Below the pieces are notes generated by a model. It worked only from the letters and a program-made list of their open reading frames with translations, ran no database searches and had not been told where the DNA came from. Shown here piece by piece: positions 24,032-36,634 of a DNA stretch of 64,000 bases (positions are counted from its first letter, which is position 1; each line of letters opens with the position of its first letter). The stretch comes from Hevea brasiliensis (lineage: Eukaryota > Streptophyta > Magnoliopsida > Malpighiales > Euphorbiaceae), in NCBI RefSeq assembly GCF_030052815.1, contig NC_079503.1, forward strand, positions 57,764,735 through 57,828,734, read 5' to 3'. A program made the translations under genes and the position numbers.

Positions 24032-25450
24032 ATGGGCAAAAGGCAGATGAAAAATTAATGGCTATTATAAGCAAAATCTCAGAGGGAAAAGCAACTGACT
24101 ATGAGGTGAAAGCAGATGGGTGTCTGTACTACAAAGAAAGAGTATGTGTACCAGATGATGGGAACTGAAGCCCAGTATTGTGAAAGAGGCACATACCAGT
24201 GTTTATGCTATGCACCCAGGAAGTACAAAAATGTATCATGATCTGAAGCTTCAGTATTGGTGGCCTGGTATGAAGAAGGACATAGCTGACTATGTGACTA
24301 AATGCTTGACATGTCGCAAGTTAAGGCGAACATCAAGTTCCATCGGGTTTGCTACTGACTATCGCATAGCGAATGGAAATGGGATCGGGTCACCATGGAT
24401 TTTGTAAGTGGTCTACCTCTCACCCGGAAGAAACATGATGCGGTATGGGTGATAGTAGATAGATTGTGAAGTCGACACACTTTCTGCCGATTAGGGTGAC
24501 TACTCACCGGAGAAGTTAGCGAGTGTATATCAGTGAGATAGTTAGACTACATGGAATTCCACTTTCCATCATATCTGATCGAGACCCAAGGTTTACATCG
24601 AGATTTTGGAAGAAGTTGCATGAGTCCTTGGGTACACAACTCCACTTCAAGATGACTTTTCATCCTCGAGACGGATGGGCAATCGTAAAGAGTAATCCGA
24701 GTCCTTGAGGATATCTTTGAGGAGTTGTGTCATTAAGTTTGAGGAAGTTGGGATAGATACCTCCCAGCGGAATTTGCATACAACAATAGCTACCAAGCTA
24801 GTATCCAAATGGCCCCATATGAAGCCTTTGTATGGGAGGAAATGTAGAACTCAGGTGTCTTTGGGTGAATTGGGCGAAGACAAGCTGGTGGAGCAGGACA
24901 CAGTGAAACAGATCAAGAGAAAGTGAAACTAATCAAAGCTAATCGAAGGTTGCCTCAGACATGTAAATCTTATGCGACACGAAGAGGAAAGAAATAGAAT
25001 ATGGGGTTGGCGACAAAGTGTTCCTCAAGGTGTCACCGTGGAAGAAGGTATTGAGGTTTGGAAGAAAAGGTAAGTTAAGCCCTAGGTTCATTGGCCCATA
25101 TGAAGTCATGGAACGTGTGGGTCAGTGGCCTATAGGCTAGCTTTACCACCAGAGCTGGACAAGATCCACAATGTGTTCCACGTGTCCATGCTCAGAAGAT
25201 ACCGCTCAGATCCTTCACATGTCATCTCCAGGGAAGAAATTGAAATACAACCGGATTTGACATATTGAGAAGAACCTCTACGGATCCTGGCTCGGGAAGT
25301 AAAAGAGTTAAGAAATAAGCAGATTCCACTGGTGAAAGTGCTTTGGAGGCACCACAACACCGAGGAGGCAACTTGGGAGAGTGAAGAGACGATGAGGAAA
25401 CAGTTCCCTCAACTGTTTGCATCAGGTAAATTTCGAGGACGAAATTTAAA
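24032..25450 (+). pseudogene. pol: Integrase and chromodomain of A1, heavily frameshifted
   Basis: The HHCC zinc end is readable at 24180-24330 ([16 protein letters not shown]). The DDE core follows in pieces: MDFVSGLP near 24394, [11 protein letters not shown] near 24577, then the Glu region near 24670 in a disrupted frame. C-terminal [20 protein letters not shown] and GPYEV are at about 25025-25110. The chromodomain is at about 25265-25430, with LWRHHNTEEATWE in one frame and a TGA near its start. Differences from A2 cluster at CAG/CTG triplets, so a share of the shifts may be consensus errors rather than real decay. Confidence 0.82.
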
Positions 25451-25465
25451 TTAGAGGGGAAGAGT
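25451..25465 (+). other. Polypurine tract of A1
   Basis: TTAGAGGGGAAGAGT immediately before the 3' LTR; it primes plus-strand DNA synthesis. Equivalent tracts lie at 42888-42899 and 48292-48308. Confidence 0.85.
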
Positions 25466-28400
25466 TATAACACCCTCCTTGTAGCAACTCTGTACATTCT
25501 ACAGTTCCGGTGACCAGTGTTGGTCCGGACAACTAGAACGTCCGGAAAAATATTTAAACTAAAGTGAGGAACCATAATTAACTCAAATATTAATAAGAAA
25601 AATTTAGAAAAAAAGTTTAGAAAAAAAATACAACCAAGTTAAATGAGCCGATGCCTAAGCGATGGGTAACCCAGAGGAAAGTTGCGGTTCTCGCAACTAG
25701 GAGCCCTAGACCCGGGGAAAAATTCATAAAATAACTTTTGGGACTCCAGAGAAGGGTCATTGAGGTCCCTATGGCATTAGAATGCCAAGAAAATATTTAG
25801 AAAAATTTTTCAATTGGTACAGACAATTTTGACCCGTTAAGCCAAACGGAGGGCATTTTGGTCATTTCGCCTTCAGAGGCGATTTTTGGCCGACTTGTCC
25901 AGTTGAGTAAATAATTATTATGACAAAAAATATGAATTAATGTTGATGAAAAATTAATTTAAAGTTAGTAGAAAAGAAAAGAAAAGAAAAATCAATATAA
26001 TGCAAATAATGACATCATTATAATGTCATTTAAAAGTTCCCACCAATCACAATTAAACAACCATTTAATTAACTAATAAAAGAGACAATTGGGACCAAAG
26101 AAATTAAAAAAACCTATCAGCCATCTTCTTCCCCATTCCAACCGCACCACCATGGAAGCCCTCATCTCCTTCTTCATTCAAGCTTGAAAATCTCTCTCTA
26201 ACCTTACCCCAAAACCTTTAACTCCCTTCACAAAAATTGGTCACCCAACCTTGCTAAAGTGTTTGGCAGCCTAGAAAAGGAAAGAAAGTGAAGTTTAAGC
26301 TTGGAAAATTCTGCCCTACAAGAGGTTAGTGCCTATTTATACATAAATCTTTCTTATTCCATGTTAGGGACTTGAATTGAGCATGAAAGTGTAACTTAAA
26401 TAAAGTAAAACTTAGGCATATGCATCCCATGGAATTCGGCAGCCTAGTGAGGGTCATGATTTTGATTGTTTAGATGGACTTAAAGTAGACTAGAGAGGGT
26501 GTTTAAAGTATATATTTATGTGGATAATGAATTAGTTAGTTAACTAAGGTAACTAGTGTGAAATTGAAATGGGAATTAGGGTTTTGGGAGTGAAATTTGG
26601 ACTTAGCTTATGAAATGATGAGTGAACATTCTAATGGTCAATTAGTGACCATTTGAGGTAAGTTGACCATAATTTGAAGTGAATTAGAGTATTACAATCT
26701 GAAATGGTATGCTGCCTAGTGAGGGCAGCAGGGGAGGCTGTGAGTCCAGCCTGTTTGGACTGCCATAACTCTGGCTGTGTAGGTTCAATTGGTGTTTGGC
26801 CAATTGGACATGAAACTAGACACATAATGGCACAATTTTGGTGAAGAAACCATGCCCAAAATACCAAAGCAAGTGGACCAAAAACTGGCCCCAACCCGGA
26901 TGTCCTGCAACCAGAACCTGCAGAATGACCAAGTGAACAATAATTGTTAATTTGGCCATAACTCATTGTAGAATGGGCCAATTGACCTAAAGGTTTTACA
27001 GAAACAAGTTAAGATATAGACAAACAACTTTCATGAAGAAACCTACCCCAAATTATGGCCAGAACATATCCAAAAAGGCAGTTGAAGTCACTGTTTACTG
27101 CACTGTAGATATGGTCAATTCTGCAGTTTTTCAATCCGGCCAGCTGTGGTTTTTGGACCATAACTGGAGCTACAAAACTCCAAATGGAGTGATTCAAAAA
27201 AGGATATTCTACTAGACAAAATAAGGAACAACTTTCATGTTTACCATTTCCTCAAATTCCCACTGTAACAGTCACTAATAGAACAGTAAATTTAGGGTAC
27301 AAAAACTGAAAATTCTATTCCATTAGTTCTAAGCTTAGAAATGGTATTGGTGATTAATTCCAACAAGTTTTGAATGCAAAATGTGGTACATTGAGGGTGT
27401 TAAAACCAATGTACCTATTTTCTATCCAAAAGTCAACATTTTTGTTGACCAATGAAGTAAATAGTAACACCAAAACTTGAAATTCAAAAATTGAAGAATT
27501 CAAAAGTATCAAATGCCCTAGTATACCTAACAAGATTGGTTTGGATAGTTTGGCATGCCAATAGGGTTCAGCTAGCAGTACTGCACATGGCATTATGCCA
27601 TTTTGTGATTTCATGGCTTTTGGCCATTCTGACATTGTGTTGATATTTGGCCTTGTGCCTATGGTCATTATAGCTTATTAGCTGCATTTACTGCACACGG
27701 AGATGCATATGTGATGATGGTGTGACGGCCGAGGTACTAGATGCCCGATGCGGTTTACCGTTTATCCATCCGATGCGTCGGTATAGGTTACTTGGGCAAC
27801 CAAAAGAATGAAAGTGGATAAAGTTAACAAAATAAATGATTATAACAAGTACAAAACCAGTAAAACATCGATACATTCAATACATATTTATTTTCTGCTA
27901 TTCCTTTTATTGTATTATTGCACCACTAAGCATTATTGCTTAGCGCGTTGCTTTTGCCACTCGTAGGTTCTGGAGATACTGATCGAGAGCCCAGTAGACC
28001 ACAGACTTGGTGAGTCCATCCTGCAGCTCTGCATAGTGTCCGTGTCACCTCACCATCTTCAGTGCATTGGTAGGACACTAGGTTTCATTTTGATATTTTG
28101 TAACTAATTTTTATTTTCTCATATGTAATTGAACTTATGAAATGTATTTTGATGTTCATGTAAATAATGAGAATTGTGTTTGTGAATGGAAAAGTGAATG
28201 TTTATCTGTGATTTAGACATGATTATCACATGAGATGAATGATTGAGAAATGAAATTGAAAAATGTTGAGATTTTGATATTGGAGTTTGAGATGATTGAA
28301 TATGATTATTGGAAGTGTTTTTCACAGGTTCCGAAGAACTGTTTTCTCCATTTTTAGCCGGTACTCTGCCGGATTTTCTATAAAATTTTCGGAACCTCAA

Positions 28401-28507
28401 ATAAATTAAAATTTCAACAAATGACTTAAATAGATTATATTTCACAAATTATGTTCAAAATTATGATGAAAATTAATTAAGATAAAATAGAGTGTTCTGG
28501 TACACCG
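25466..28507 (+). mobile_element. 3' LTR of A1, lacking its last 49 bp
   Basis: It starts TATAACACCC (G to A at base 2) and follows the A1 5' LTR closely to TACACCG at 28507. There it jumps without a spacer into codon 95 or so of gag. The missing part includes the LTR terminus, and the flanking sequence lacks the primer site and gag start. The palindrome at 26008-26030 and the double hairpin at 27926-27962 are present. Reverse-strand frames at 26631-28445 repeat those of the 5' LTR and are not genes. Confidence 0.9.
27926..27962 (+). other. Double hairpin of the A1 3' LTR
   Basis: CTAAGC-ATTATT-GCTTAG (27926-27943) with full pairing, followed by CGCGTTGC-TTTT-GCCACTCG. Confidence 0.5.
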
Positions 28508-29769
28508 AAAATTGGTTGAACAGAATGGGCAGAGTCTTAAAACAACTCCACTGCACCCCATAGCAGAACTTAGAAGCTGCTGTATCCTTGTTACAAGACG
28601 ATGCCTACGAATGGTGGGACACTGTGTCCAGTGAAGTGTAGCCAGAAGCTGTAACTTGGGACTTCTTCCTCTCTGAATTCAAGAAGAAATATGTGGGTAC
28701 TGTATACCTGGAAGAGAGAAGAAGAGAGTTCATTAATCTGAGGCAGAGGTAGTTGTCAGTGGCCGAGTATGAGAAAGAATTTGTTCGATTGAGCCGCTAT
28801 GGAAGGGAGATAGTCCCTAATGAAGCTGAAAGGTGCAAGAGATTTGAAAAGGGACTAAATGACAACATTAAGATCCAGCTCACTGCCTTGGGAATCACAG
28901 AATTTAGCAAGCTAGTGGAAGCTGCAATAAGAGTTGAAAAAGTGAGAATCAGTGAGCAGACCAGAAGGGAGAGACAGCAGAAGAGGGGACCCAGTCAGTC
29001 TAGCTCAGCTCTTGCATTTGGAAAGAAGTTCAAGGGTCCACACACGCAGTTCAGCTCGACCACATGGTCGTGGTCGGTCTCGGGGCCCGAGCCACGATTC
29101 ACCCCTAGGAGAGGTCAGTCCACACCATCAGTGGGCAGCTCTCCAGGGATGGGGTTCAGGGGACCAGCTCCAACATCTTCTGCGTGTCCACACTGTCTGA
29201 AATGGCACAAGGGGGAGTGTTGGAGAGTGACTGGTGCCTGCTTGAGATGTGGGTCAACAGAGCATCAGTTGAAGAACTGTCCACGCAGAACTACTACAGC
29301 TGCTCCAACACAAGCAGACAGACCTGCTCCTGCACCACCAAGGGGTAGAAGGTCTGGTAAATCCGAAGCTGTGGGACCATCTCGCAGGCTGCATCGAGCC
29401 AAAGAGAGGCGGATAATGGACCACCGCGAGAAATTATGCCACGACGGCTCGGGAGGAGCAAGATGCCGGGCGTCATCGAGTGCGTTCTCCCTCTACAATA
29501 CTCCTGTGCATGCATTGGTGGATCCAGGATCCACTCATTCCTACATTTGCATCAACCTACCCGTAGAAAGGGGGATATTGGTAGGGGAGAGTGACCAAGA
29601 CATTCTGGTCACTAATCCATTGGGCCACAGTGTGGTAGTGAACAAAGTATACAAGGGTTGCCCGTTGAGGATTCAGGGGTATGAATTCTTGGCAGACCTA
29701 ATTGAGTTGCCCTTCCATGAGTTTGGCGTGATATTGGGAATGGGTGGTTGTCACGTCATCGGGCAATAG
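28508..29769 (+). pseudogene. gag: gag (5'-truncated) and protease start of chromovirus A2
   Basis: Homologous to A1 gag from about 21131 onward. Three in-frame TAG stops lie before 28753, at about 28561, 28638 and 28750. After that, 338 codons are open through YEKEFVRLSRYGRE, the nucleocapsid knuckle CLRCGSTEHQLKNC, and, in the same frame, the protease motif VDPGSTHSYI and YEFLADLIELPFHEF. The frame ends near 29767 after a loss in GMDWLS. Many differences from A1 in the Gln/Gly-rich linker are CAG replaced by CGA or CGG. Confidence 0.82.
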
Positions 29770-30535
29770 TTGATTGCAAATTGAAGAGAATTTCTCTAAA
29801 AACTTGAGAGGGTAATGAGATCACGATTGTGGGGAAGGATGATTTCTTGTCCAATGTCATCTCAACCACGATTTGCAAGAAGAATGATGAGAAGAGGTGT
29901 GAAGCCTACCTAGCACATGTGGTGGATACTAGGCAGCTAAGCCAAACGAGTGACATACCCAGTAAGGGACTTCCAGGTATTTCTGAAGAATTGCACAGTT
30001 TGCCACGAGAAAGGGAAGTTGAATTTGCTATTGAGACAACTGTAAGATCTGACACCCATTTCCATTGCTCCTTATAGGATGGCACCCACTGAATTGAGGG
30101 AGTTGAAAACTCAATTGCAAGAGTTGCTGGATAAGGGGTTCATACGCCCCAGTATGTCACCATGGGGAGCTCCAGTGCTGTTTGTGAAAAAGAAGGATGG
30201 GACTTTGAGGTTATGTATTGATTCTGCGTATGAATAAAGTGACAGTTAAGAACAAATATCCGTTGCCTAGAATTGATGATCTGTTTGATCAATTAAAGGG
30301 AGCAGGAGTATTTTCTAAGATTGATCTCAGATCAGGGTATCATCAGTTGAGAGTGAAGGATGTAGATGTGCCCAAGACTGCATTCAGGACCCGGTATGGG
30401 CATTATGAGTTTCTGGTGATGCCCTTTGGCCTAACAAATGCACCAGCGGCATTTATGGACCTTATGAACCGTACCTTCCATCCATATCTGGATCGGTTCG
30501 TAGTGGTCTTTATTGATGATATTCTGGTGTACTCC
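29770..30535 (+). pseudogene. pol: Protease end and 5' half of reverse transcriptase of A2
   Basis: Protease-RT linker in broken frames (29829-30077). The RT then reads from LRLCID with a disrupted segment, and cleanly from 30224 ([17 protein letters not shown]) through [17 protein letters not shown] to [11 protein letters not shown] at about 30506-30535, where the copia element is inserted. The RT continues at 40533. Confidence 0.85.
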
Positions 30536-30540
30536 AAGAC
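30536..30540. repeat. Target-site duplication AAGAC (left) of the copia element
   Basis: AAGAC before TGAAGGAACG; repeated at 40528-40532. In A1 the uninterrupted site reads TCCAAGACCAGGG. Confidence 0.95.
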
Positions 30541-32647
30541 TGAAGGAACGGAAGCGTGAAAAACACAAGATTATACCATTGAATTCAAAAATTTTCACCT
30601 AGGGTCACATGCACCATGCAAGATTTATTTTTATCTATTTGATTTCAATGATAAACAACATATTAAAACTCTTTTAATATGTTTTTGGATCTGTATTTGC
30701 CATTTCATATTTTTAAATTAATCAGATTAATTTTAGAACCCTAGATTAAATCAAGAACGATTACACTAACCTCTTGATGTGCTGCAGCGTGTCTGCGCCT
30801 TTGAGATTCGTCTTCAGGACACCAGATGTTGTCCCTCTAGCTTGTCCACACCAAGAATACCTATGGCAGCCCTTGAACAGCTTCTAAAGCCTTTTATATT
30901 AATTAGAAATTCAAGTTCTGCCTTTTAAGAGATTAGAGATGTAAACAGGGCACTAGAAACAATTTCTAGTGTTCTTAATTCAAGAGATTGATGGCTAATC
31001 TCTTTGAATTGATGAGAGATGAAGAGAAATAGCTGGAGAGGCTCAAAGTGGCGTGAAAATTGAGAGGAGAGGCTGCTGGTTATGTTTTCTTTTCATAACC
31101 ACACTTAAATAGCTAGGTTAACACATTAAACCCTAGCCACATGTCACCTTTTGATTAGCTCTAGGTTTAAGTGACCCAATCACATTGTGCTAAGTGTCAA
31201 ACCTATATTTAATCTTGATTTTAATCATCTTACATGATTAAAAAAAAACATTTGGCAAGCTTATGTGTTATGCCATGTGTCACCATCTCATGGTGCCACG
31301 TGTCACACTGTGAAATGACCAAAATGCCCCTGTGTCTTAATTTTGAGTTCTTAACCCAAAATAATTATTTTCTTCTTCTAATTAATTTATATCAAATATA
31401 AATTAATTAATTAATCTCTATTAATTAATTTCTCATCAATTAAATTCATATTTAAACACTTTAAACATAAATTTAATTTATACTACACATCCAATAATCT
31501 AGATTTGGTTTCAAGTCATGCTAGGGACTTTGCAATTTAATTGCAAACCAAATCTATTTAATTAATCAATTAAACTCTTTAATTAATTAATTAAATCATA
31601 TTTAAATAGGTGATAACTTGTGTATGTGTGTGACTTACTAGGCTCATCACTAATTGGCAATGAGACATGATATCAACTCTTAATATCATCAGAACTCTTT
31701 CTTACCATAAATGATTTCTCTAAATCATTTTATGAACCTCATAGACCATGGTTAACACCTAGCATAGCATGCCATGGCCACCCAATTAGTAATAAGGTTT
31801 ACCTTAAATGAACCTATAATCATATATTACCATGCACTAGAATCTCTCTGTTATAAAATCCCAACTCAATCTGGAGTCATGGTTTATGTCAAACTCCATT
31901 TGCTATGAATATTATGTTCTCTTTTAATTCCAGTTCTTGATTAAAAGATTTTTATCATCAGAAACTCTTTTCTGAATAAATCTATCTGTCTGGCAGAACT
32001 TGAAACATCAAGAACAATTAAATGAACATAGGATTTTAACTCTATTTACTTAGAGGAACAGATTCCTTCTTGATCAACACCTACCTCCATATATAACTAG
32101 CAGGAGCCAACACATGCCCATATACCCATACATAGTACAAGTATGAAAGCAGTATCAAACTCAAACTACCTATATACAAGATAACTGTGCTATCTCAGGT
32201 CTAAAGATTATATGCACTGATATGATTTATGACAAAATATTGACAAGAGTAAACTCCATGTGCTTGTCATAAGTGTCACTGGTTCAGCCTACTTATCATT
32301 TATAAGTGCCTATCAAGTTTGTTATATGGCATGAGACTCACCATTCCATCTTATTTATATCTCATATAAATAACTTGGGAACAAACATGAATACAATCTT
32401 TCTGGATAAGTTATGTCCTTATTATGAAGTATCCTCAATTGTGAACCTATTTATGATACTTTGTGCTAGAAATATTGTCACTCATATTCTTAACAACTTA
32501 AGAATAATATTTCTAACAAAATATTAATGGACCTTTTCTATTACACATAAATATATTATGTAAATGGAAAAGTGGAAATGCCTTTTATTATTAAAAATAT
32601 GTACAAGATACATACTAAATGATATGCTCTAGGGCATACTACTAACA
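30541..32647 (-). mobile_element. 3' LTR of the copia element
   Basis: 2107 bp, bounded by TGAAGGAACG and ACTACTAACA on the plus strand. The polypurine tract is next to it. Differences from the other LTR are scattered and few; some replace CAG by GAG or CGG (30813-30826 against 38693-38704). The frame at 32306-32527 is not a gene. Confidence 0.95.
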
Positions 32648-32661
32648 ATCTCCCACTAGCA
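32648..32661 (-). other. Polypurine tract of the copia element
   Basis: On the minus strand it reads CTAGTGGGAGAT directly before the LTR start TGTTAG, as is typical of plant copia elements. Confidence 0.85.
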
Positions 32662-33138
32662 CTAGAGCCATTCATTACAATATCTTAGACCTATCTTCTC
32701 AAGATGTCGGTCTAACTGAGTCTGTGACATAGGCTTAGTGAATGGATCAGCTGGATTTTCAGCTGATGCTATTTTCTGCATGGCTACATCGCCTCGCCCA
32801 ACTATTTCTCTGATAATGTGGTAGCGCCTTTCTATGTGTTTGGATTTCTGGTGAGACCTTGGTTCCTTAGCTTTGTATGTTGCTCCATTATTGTCACGAT
32901 GTAATGGAACTGGCGACTCAATGGAAGGAACTCTGTAAGTTACATCACGAACTTCTTTATCCAAATAGCTTCTTTTGACATCGATGCAGAATATACTCGA
33001 CCTCGATGAGTGGAATCTGCGATGCGTGCTCTGTTTGGAACTCTTCCAACCGATCGCACCTCCATTACAAATGAACACATATCCGCAGGTAGACTTTCTA
33101 TCATCGATATCGATTGGAAATCGAATCAGTATAAACAT
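32662..33138 (-). pseudogene. pol: RNase H of the copia element
   Basis: Contains DDRKSTCGYVF near residue 12, the GAIGWKSSKQS segment and the C-terminal ENPADPFTKPMSQ region typical of copia RNase H. It ends 15 bases before the LTR. Its upstream frame is lost between 33138 and 33190, so it is not continuous with RT. Residues around 45-75 look scrambled relative to the family, with several TCG/CGA triplets, which may reflect consensus errors. Confidence 0.82.
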
Positions 33139-33189
33139 CCAATAGCAAGTCTACAACTCCATAAATCAAGAAAAAATAAAAAGTTCTTC

Positions 33190-34353
33190 TCAACTACTTA
33201 AGGATGTTCTTGTGACTATCGATGTTCCAAACTGGATTGGATTGATACCGCTAGTCAAACTAACGACATATGCGATATCAGGCCTAGTACATAACATTGC
33301 ATACATTAAACTTCCAATAGCCGAAGCATATGGAATCCTGGCCATCTTATCTCTTTCTTCAGGTGTCTTTGGAGACATCTCTTTAGAAAGGTGGATACCA
33401 TGTCTCACTGGTAACAATCCTCTATTGGAATCAAGCATGTTAAACCTCTTTAACACCTTTTCCAAGTATAGACTTTGGGATAAACCAATTATTCTTTTCG
33501 CTCTATCTCTATAGATGCGAATCCCAAGAATATAGGTTGCCTCCCCTAAGTCTTTCATGGAGAATGTATTTGACAACCATACCTTTATAGTCGTCAACAT
33601 ACCTGTATCATTACCCATCAACAGTATGTCATCCACATATAAGACAAGGAAAGTGATAGCACTGTCACTAACCTTCTTATATACACATGGCTCATCCTCA
33701 TTTTTGATAAAACCAAAAGATTTAATGGCTTCATCAAAACGGATGTTCCAACTCCTCGAAGCTTGTTTCAACCCATAAATGGATCGCTTTAGCTTGCATA
33801 CCTTGGAACCATCTTAGGATTCAAATCCCTTAGGTTGTTCCATGAAAATGTTTTCTTCAATGTATCCATTGAGAAAAGCTGTTTTGACATCCATTTGCCA
33901 AATCTCATAATCATAGTATGCAGCTATTGCTAATAAAATCCTAATTGATTTAAGCATGGTAACAGGCGAGAAAGTCTCCTCATAGTTTATTCCTTGCCTT
34001 TGGCGAAACCCTTTCGCTACTAGCCTTGCCTTATAGGTCTCTACCTTTCCATCAGAACCAATTTTCTTCTTGAAAACCCATTTGTTCCCTATAGGTACAA
34101 TACCTTCAGGTGGGTCAACAAGATCCCAAACTTGATTCTTATACATGGAATCAATCTCGGATTTCATAGCATCAATCCATTTTGAAGAGTCTATATCTGA
34201 TATAGCTTCTTCATAGGTAAGTGGATCATCTCCATGATCTACTTCTTCATGAGTAGACAACTCTTGTTCTTCTTCATGAAGAAAACCATATCTCACTGGT
34301 GGGTGAGATACCACAGTTGTTCTACGAGGAACAATTTGTAGATGTTTCATCAA
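33190..34353 (-). pseudogene. pol: Reverse transcriptase of the copia element, one internal stop
   Basis: Two blocks in the same frame (33814-34353 and 33190-33771), separated by a single in-frame TAA at 33814-33816 after EQPKGFES. Motifs in order: WIDAMKSEIDSMYKNQVWDLV, NKWVFKKK, ARLVAKGFRQRQGINYEETF, QMDVKTAFLNG (first catalytic Asp), KQASRSWNIRFDEAI, YVDDILLMG (catalytic Asp pair) and MKDLGEATYILGI. The frame runs on to LMYAMLCTRPDIAY before breaking. The rest of RT and RNase H is out of register. Confidence 0.88.
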
Positions 34354-34826
34354 TGGGTATAGGTTGACTAGATGGATCTATATCCATCTGATGCATTGGT
34401 TGGTCGAATTCTCCAATTCTAACTCTATTTGCCTTCCTTTGCCTCCTTCTTGAACAAGCATTTGTTCAAGAAATGTGGCATCTCTACTTATCACAACCTT
34501 TTGTGAAGTAGGCAAATAAAAATAATATCCAAAACTATCTTTTGGATATCCAACAAATCTACCTCTTTCTGATCTGGTCTCCAATTTATCAGTGTTCAGC
34601 TTTTTGATATAAGCTGGACAACCCCAATTCTTAACATGCTTAAGACTTGGTTTTCTTCCATGCCATATCTCATAAGGTGTGGAAGAAAGCGATTTTGATG
34701 GAATCCTATTCGAATATATAAAGTCGATTCTAATGCAAAACCCCAAAAGGAGATTGGAATAACAGTATAGCTCATCATACTACGTCCCAGATCCAATAAG
34801 TACGATTTCTCCTTCAGATACACCAT
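34354..34826 (-). pseudogene. pol: C-terminal integrase of the copia element
   Basis: Fragments in two frames. TPYEIWHGRKPSLKHVKNWG, GCPAYIKK, GRFVGYPKDSFGYYFY and VVISRDATFLE are the conserved C-terminal copia integrase motifs. The catalytic Glu region (NGVSE) is readable just upstream in a third frame near 34815. Several small indels separate these from the N-terminal integrase. Confidence 0.8.
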
Positions 34827-35716
34827 TCATTTGTGGCGTTCTGGAGGAGTCGGTGAGAAACAATGCCATGCTCTCTCAAGTATTCATCAAATTCAGTACT
34901 CAAATATTCACCTCCACGATCTGATCGAAGAGCTTTAATACTTTTTCCTGTTTGATTTTCTACTTCAGATTTAAATTCCTTAAACTTTTCAAAGGATTCA
35001 TGTTTGTATTTCATCAAATACAAATACCCAAACCTTGATTTATCATCAGTAAAGATAATAAAATAATGAAAGCCCCCTCTAGCCATTTCTTTAAACGGAC
35101 CACATACATCACTATGTATTAGTTCCAAAATATTTTCAGCTCTTAGCCCTTGTCCAACAAAGGGTGATCTAGTCATTTTGCTTTGAAGGCAAGATTCACA
35201 AGTTGGAGTAGGCTCAGAGCCCAATGAGGATAGAATCCCCATTTTCTCCAATTTTGCAATCCTATCTTTTGTAACATGACATAACCTTAAGTGCCAAATA
35301 TATTTTGAACTTGAGTTGGTTTTCACCATGGCATTGTATTCTTTTAGATCACTTGCATTCAATTTGTGTTTGTCATTATTATCCAAATAATAAAGACCAT
35401 CATTCATATAACCCGAACCAACATATTTATTTCCAAAATAAATATTGCAAACATCATCTGTGAACTGAAATTCATAGCCATTTCTAGTCAAATTAGATAT
35501 AGAAATGATGTTCTTAAAAGCATCAGGTACATATAAAATATTATCCAAACACAAAACATGTCCAAACATGTAAAAAGATTTAGATCCTATGGCTAAAGCT
35601 TCAACAGTTGAGCCATTGCCAATCCGGACTCTAATATCTTGAGAGCATAGTCGCTTGTTTGCTAGTTCCCGCATATCATTAGAAATGTGAGAAGCGCACC
35701 GATATCTAAAACCCAA
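34827..35716 (-). pseudogene. pol: Protease end and N-terminal/core integrase of the copia element
   Basis: 300 codons. The first 100 residues are the C-terminal half of the protease (RIGNGSTVEALAIGS, LDNILYVPDAFKNIISIS). The pre-integrase zinc region follows at about residues 142-182: WHLRLCHV, with Cys where Gly is usual, and CESCLQSKM. The core is next, with IHSDVCGPFKE (first Asp) and LRSDRGGEYLS (second Asp). The frame shifts after HGIVSHR, before the catalytic Glu. Confidence 0.87.
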
Positions 35717-35908
35717 GCTGTAGATGAACTATGAGTATCATCAGAATCTAAATAACAAGATATGGACATACCTTCCGAAGGTGTATCCTTCTTGTTCTTC
35801 AGAGAAGCAAGATACTGCAGGCGGTTCCTTTTCCAAGTGCCCATCCTTTTGGCGGTGGAAACACTTTCCTTTGCCTCCATCGACTTTAGTCTTCCTTTTA
35901 CTGTTTAG
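35717..35908 (-). pseudogene. Nucleocapsid knuckle and protease active-site region of the copia element
   Basis: Frame 35662-35880 carries WVLDIGA, where copia proteases have a D-T/S-G triad; here Thr is Ile. Upstream, around 35820-35880, a zinc-knuckle region (CFH ... DGH) is split by an indel and has Arg in place of the second Cys. Both changes would inactivate the products if real. Confidence 0.65.
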
Positions 35909-36634
35909 CTATTTTCTTGGAAGGACCGAGAATCGAGGTTTCTTTTTCTTATTGCCCTTCTTCTTGTTGGACTTTCCAGTGAGAAGAAGATGCAACAAAG
36001 CTACCTCTTTTCCTTTATTGCACAGCATATTCTTTTGGGCAATAATCAGCATGTTGAGTAATTCAGCTAAGGTGCATTCCTGTTTAGTCATATGGAAATT
36101 TGTCACAAAATTCCCAAAAGACTCAGGAAGGGACTGAAGGATCAAATCCGTTTGTAGTTGGAAATCCATGTTGAATTCAAGATGTTCCAACTGCTCAATC
36201 AGCCGAATCATCTTGTGGACATGATACCCAACATTACATCCCTCGGACATCCTCATACTGAATAGCAGTCTAGATATCTCATACCAAGCAATCCAACTCT
36301 TCTCACCATACAACTCTTGTAGGTGAAGGAGGATTTCACTCGCACTCTGCATGTTCTCATGTTGCTTCTGTAACTCATTACTCATGGAAGCAAGCATGTA
36401 ACACTTAGCTCTCATATCATGCTCCTTCCACTTGTCCAAAGTTTCATGTTCCTCTTGTGTGGCCTCTGGAGGTAAGGGACCAGGAACATTTGAATCTAGA
36501 ACATATCTTATATGTTCAAGGTTCAAGACAAGTTTCAAATTTCTTAGCCAATCAGACAGATTAGGTCCTGTCAACCTGTTGTGATCAAGTATGCTTGCAA
36601 GGATATTGGATGGTGGTGGTTGTTTTGTGCTCAT
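35909..36634 (-). CDS. gag: Gag of the copia element (capsid part)
   Basis: 241 codons from ATG at 36634. It is a copia-type capsid domain: LTGPNLSDWLRNLKLVLN at about 18-35, a central helical region with LQELYGEKS, and QTDLILQSLPESFGNFVTNF at about 161-180. It ends in a Lys-rich tail (SNKKKGNKKKK) before an early stop just upstream of the nucleocapsid knuckle. The intact protein would normally continue into knuckle and protease; the stop uncouples them. It probably forms the particle coat. Confidence 0.82.
   Translation of the reverse strand: MSTKQPPPSNILASILDHNRLTGPNLSDWLRNLKLVLNLEHIRYVLDSNVPGPLPPEATQEEHETLDKWKEHDMRAKCYMLASMSNELQKQHENMQSASEILLHLQELYGEKSWIAWYEISRLLFSMRMSEGCNVGYHVHKMIRLIEQLEHLEFNMDFQLQTDLILQSLPESFGNFVTNFHMTKQECTLAELLNMLIIAQKNMLCNKGKEVALLHLLLTGKSNKKKGNKKKKPRFSVLPRK

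Noticed and set aside
33212..33778. Plus-strand frames opposite copia RT
   Set aside because: Antisense shadows; the minus strand carries the RT motifs.
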